Positions 63,401 to 64,000 of a stretch of DNA of 64,000 nucleotides are shown one piece after another (the stretch's first letter is position 1; every line of letters starts with the position of its first letter). The notes beneath the pieces were generated by a model. It ran no database searches. It saw nothing but the letters and a program-made list of their open reading frames with translations, and was not told the origin of the DNA. Source of the DNA: Flavobacterium sp. HJJ (GTDB taxonomy: Bacteria > Bacteroidota > Bacteroidia > Flavobacteriales > Flavobacteriaceae); contig NZ_JADKPR010000028.1 of the NCBI RefSeq assembly GCF_015351475.1, positions 1 to 64,000 of the forward strand, read 5' to 3'. Both the position numbers and the translations under genes were made by a program.

Positions 63401-63723
63401 CTAAAAATGAAATGACGGAAGAAGAGCAAGAACTTTTCGATTTATTAAAAAAAGAAAAACTAACCAAAGAAGAAGAAAAATCAGTAAGATTGGCAGCCAA
63501 ATCTTTATTAGAGAAATTATACGATGCTAAAAATAAAATACTAATCCAAGAATGGCATAAGGAAAAAGCAACTCAAGAAAAAGTAAAAAGAGAAATTCAA
63601 TTAGTCCTGGGAAATTTATTGCCAGAAACCAGCTATGACCGTTTAGTTTTTTCTCAAAAAGTTGATGTAGCATTCCAGCATTTCTATGAATTAGCTCAAA
63701 TGGGAAGAGGTTTTGCAGCTTAA
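60430..63723 (+). CDS. hsdR: Type I restriction endonuclease subunit
   Basis: This 1097-residue motor nuclease translocates and cuts unmodified DNA together with HsdM and HsdS. An N-terminal PD-(D/E)XK nuclease is seen as RRPDLLLYVNGLPLVMIELK, with D145, E159 and K161. The SF2 helicase has Walker A TQGSGKS at 309-315, the DEAH box at 417-420 and FTGTPL at 443-448. A helical C-terminal part (about 880-1090) would dock to the methylase. Length and motifs are normal and the gene is intact. It is the last gene of the operon, 21 bases after the second DUF262 gene. Its stop overlaps the convergent WYL gene by 4 bases. Confidence 0.96.
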   Translation: MAYLNESHIEEADINFFIEKLGYTHINAWEKKLIGRETLKDVVLLDQLRHSLEKLNKHLPSECIDHAIYELTKSRATLTPIMANKELYELIKNGVQVEYKNELGREENDYVKVIDFNQKTANDFLLVSQLSIEYQETQNITRRPDLLLYVNGLPLVMIELKNATEKVKVGFDKNLKDYKRDIPQLFWYNLFVCVSNGIQTRVGSFNAPWDHFFSWLKLTDTAITHDQPTKEEIEIESQKTGEHLSLKIFGEGLCRKESLLDYFENFVLFHKNKVKIIAKNHQYLGVNNAILALQNKEINKGKLGIFWHTQGSGKSYSMIFFSKKIHRKVTGNWSFLVITDRKDLDSQIYRNFLETDVIVETKDQKENYFRPKDKEKLREYLQSNRAYVFTLIFKFGIESGKTYPQLTERNDWIVIVDEAHRTQYKSLAENMRIALPNAQYIAFTGTPLLKSELTKDWFGSYISEYNFAQSIEDGATVPIFYKKSVPRVEQVNPDLVGEAAEILEDENLTEEQKSKLDKEFSTMLNVVRRDDRLEEIAKHIVKHFPYRLDVLDEEDRRRPMKAMVISIDKFTAVKMYDKVQYHLKEEIKDLRKKIAIETNPELKTRYEKAIAFMTETKMAVVISQEGSDKEEEKAFSEAGLNIRTHRQLLDNPDEDGRNIEDYFKDPNNTYRIVFVTAMWMTGFDAPSVSTLYLDKPLQNHTLMQTIARTNRVIEGKKNGLVIDYFGVFRNLKIALAAYAEGTKGRKNEDDEDEYPAKEFEELLCLLDQAIIEAKLFCTELGADLDKILSMGERGFKEIELFQEYANIILAKDEHRKQLGLFVNTIVSLYDSAKPEVYEFPIVKKNRDVLQYLRDVVDRNIDQDEAVERAKKKIEELLDTSVVGKGDLQDPSNFEYKIDSSKQIDLSKLNFELLRSEFPDKKHKNIQFADLRELLEIKLKQMLAQNKTRGSFLENFQKIIDEYNSGSISIEEAYEELIKQAEAMNEEQKRAAKNEMTEEEQELFDLLKKEKLTKEEEKSVRLAAKSLLEKLYDAKNKILIQEWHKEKATQEKVKREIQLVLGNLLPETSYDRLVFSQKVDVAFQHFYELAQMGRGFAA

Positions 63724-64000
63724 ACTTCGTATTGGTTAATTGCTACTTGGATCCTTTGCTTTATTTTGTCTAATAGTTGAGGTGGTGCAATTACCTTTAC
63801 ACTTTCCCCATAACTCAAAATTAATCGTTCTAATTCATAGTTAATAACCACTTTAATTTTTAATTCAAGTGTATTCTCATCAATCCATTTATGTTTTTGT
63901 GTTTCGTGTATGGACTTGTTTTCCATATATCTGCCTGTAAGTTGATTGAAATGTAAGATGACTTCTTCTATCTTTCCGCCAATAGGCTTACTTACCCCTA
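63720..64000 (-). CDS. WYL-domain regulator, partial (5' end outside window)
   Basis: The C-terminal 93 residues are visible; the frame stays open to the window edge, so the ATG at 63926 is internal. The sequence GGKIEEVILHFNQLTGRYME, then HKWIDENTLELKIKVVINYELERLILSYGESVKVIAPPQL, fits the C-terminal extension of WYL-domain transcription factors. These often bind a nucleotide-like ligand and control defence genes. It converges on hsdR with a 4-base overlap. A regulatory role for the restriction operon is inferred from position. Confidence 0.75.
   Translation of the reverse strand, partial: GVSKPIGGKIEEVILHFNQLTGRYMENKSIHETQKHKWIDENTLELKIKVVINYELERLILSYGESVKVIAPPQLLDKIKQRIQVAINQYEV

Noticed and set aside
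52856..63723. BREX or DISARM system
   Set aside because: There are no PglZ, BrxC or DrmB-like genes; the HsdM, HsdS and HsdR set is a plain type I system with added genes.

Overview
The window looks like a chromosomal segment of a member of the Bacteroidota, most likely a Flavobacterium or close relative. Supporting signs are low G+C, several promoters fitting TTTG-N19-TAnnTTTG, a type IX secretion sorting tail on a SprB-repeat adhesin, and integrase, RteC and replication-module genes of the kind carried by Bacteroidetes integrative elements. All of this is judged by eye from the sequence; no database search was run.

Layout. 1-0.9 kb: a ParE-type toxin-antitoxin pair whose toxin reading frame is broken. 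1.0-8.4 kb and 10.5-17.6 kb: two paralogous leftward efflux cassettes with the same gene order (YceI-like protein, TetR regulator, TolC-type channel, membrane-fusion adaptor, RND pump). Both are preceded by the same palindrome, GGAAACTTT-N10-AAAGTTTCC, lying over a well-formed promoter, so shared TetR control is likely. Between them are an ECF sigma factor overlapping a small His-rich membrane protein gene, and a membrane protein of unknown function. 17.9-29.2 kb: housekeeping genes (polyprenyl synthase, 2-oxoglutarate dehydrogenase E1 and E2, an MFS exporter), an intact toxin-antitoxin pair, a lipoprotein, a WG-repeat protein and hypotheticals. 29.2-40.9 kb: a cell-surface and envelope block with a SprB-repeat T9SS adhesin, a retropepsin-like protease, an exported membrane-anchored CHAT/TPR protein, a PKD plus beta-barrel protein, a lipoprotein gene split by an in-frame TAG, and an ECF sigma factor with a TPR-bearing putative anti-sigma partner. 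41.0-44.2 kb: TatD hydrolase, acyltransferase, asparaginase and tRNA-Ser(GGA).

44.2 kb to the right edge looks like an integrative element at tRNA-Ser: tyrosine recombinase, RteC-like regulator, excisionase-like HTH protein, a replication-type protein whose gene contains four 38-bp repeats, and a DnaC-like ATPase. Its cargo is a tightly packed seven-gene operon (49.1-63.7 kb): a fusion of HsdM-like, HsdS-like and histidine-kinase domains; a response regulator with an unrecognised output domain; HsdM; HsdS; two DUF262 proteins, the first with a DUF1524 HNH domain; and HsdR. A convergent WYL-domain gene runs off the right edge.

The best candidate for an undescribed system is this operon. It couples a complete type I restriction-modification set and DUF262 nuclease-type genes to a phosphorelay whose sensor is built from a degenerate methyltransferase and a target-recognition-like domain. 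I infer that the sensor reads DNA modification or the state of the restriction complex and signals to the response regulator.
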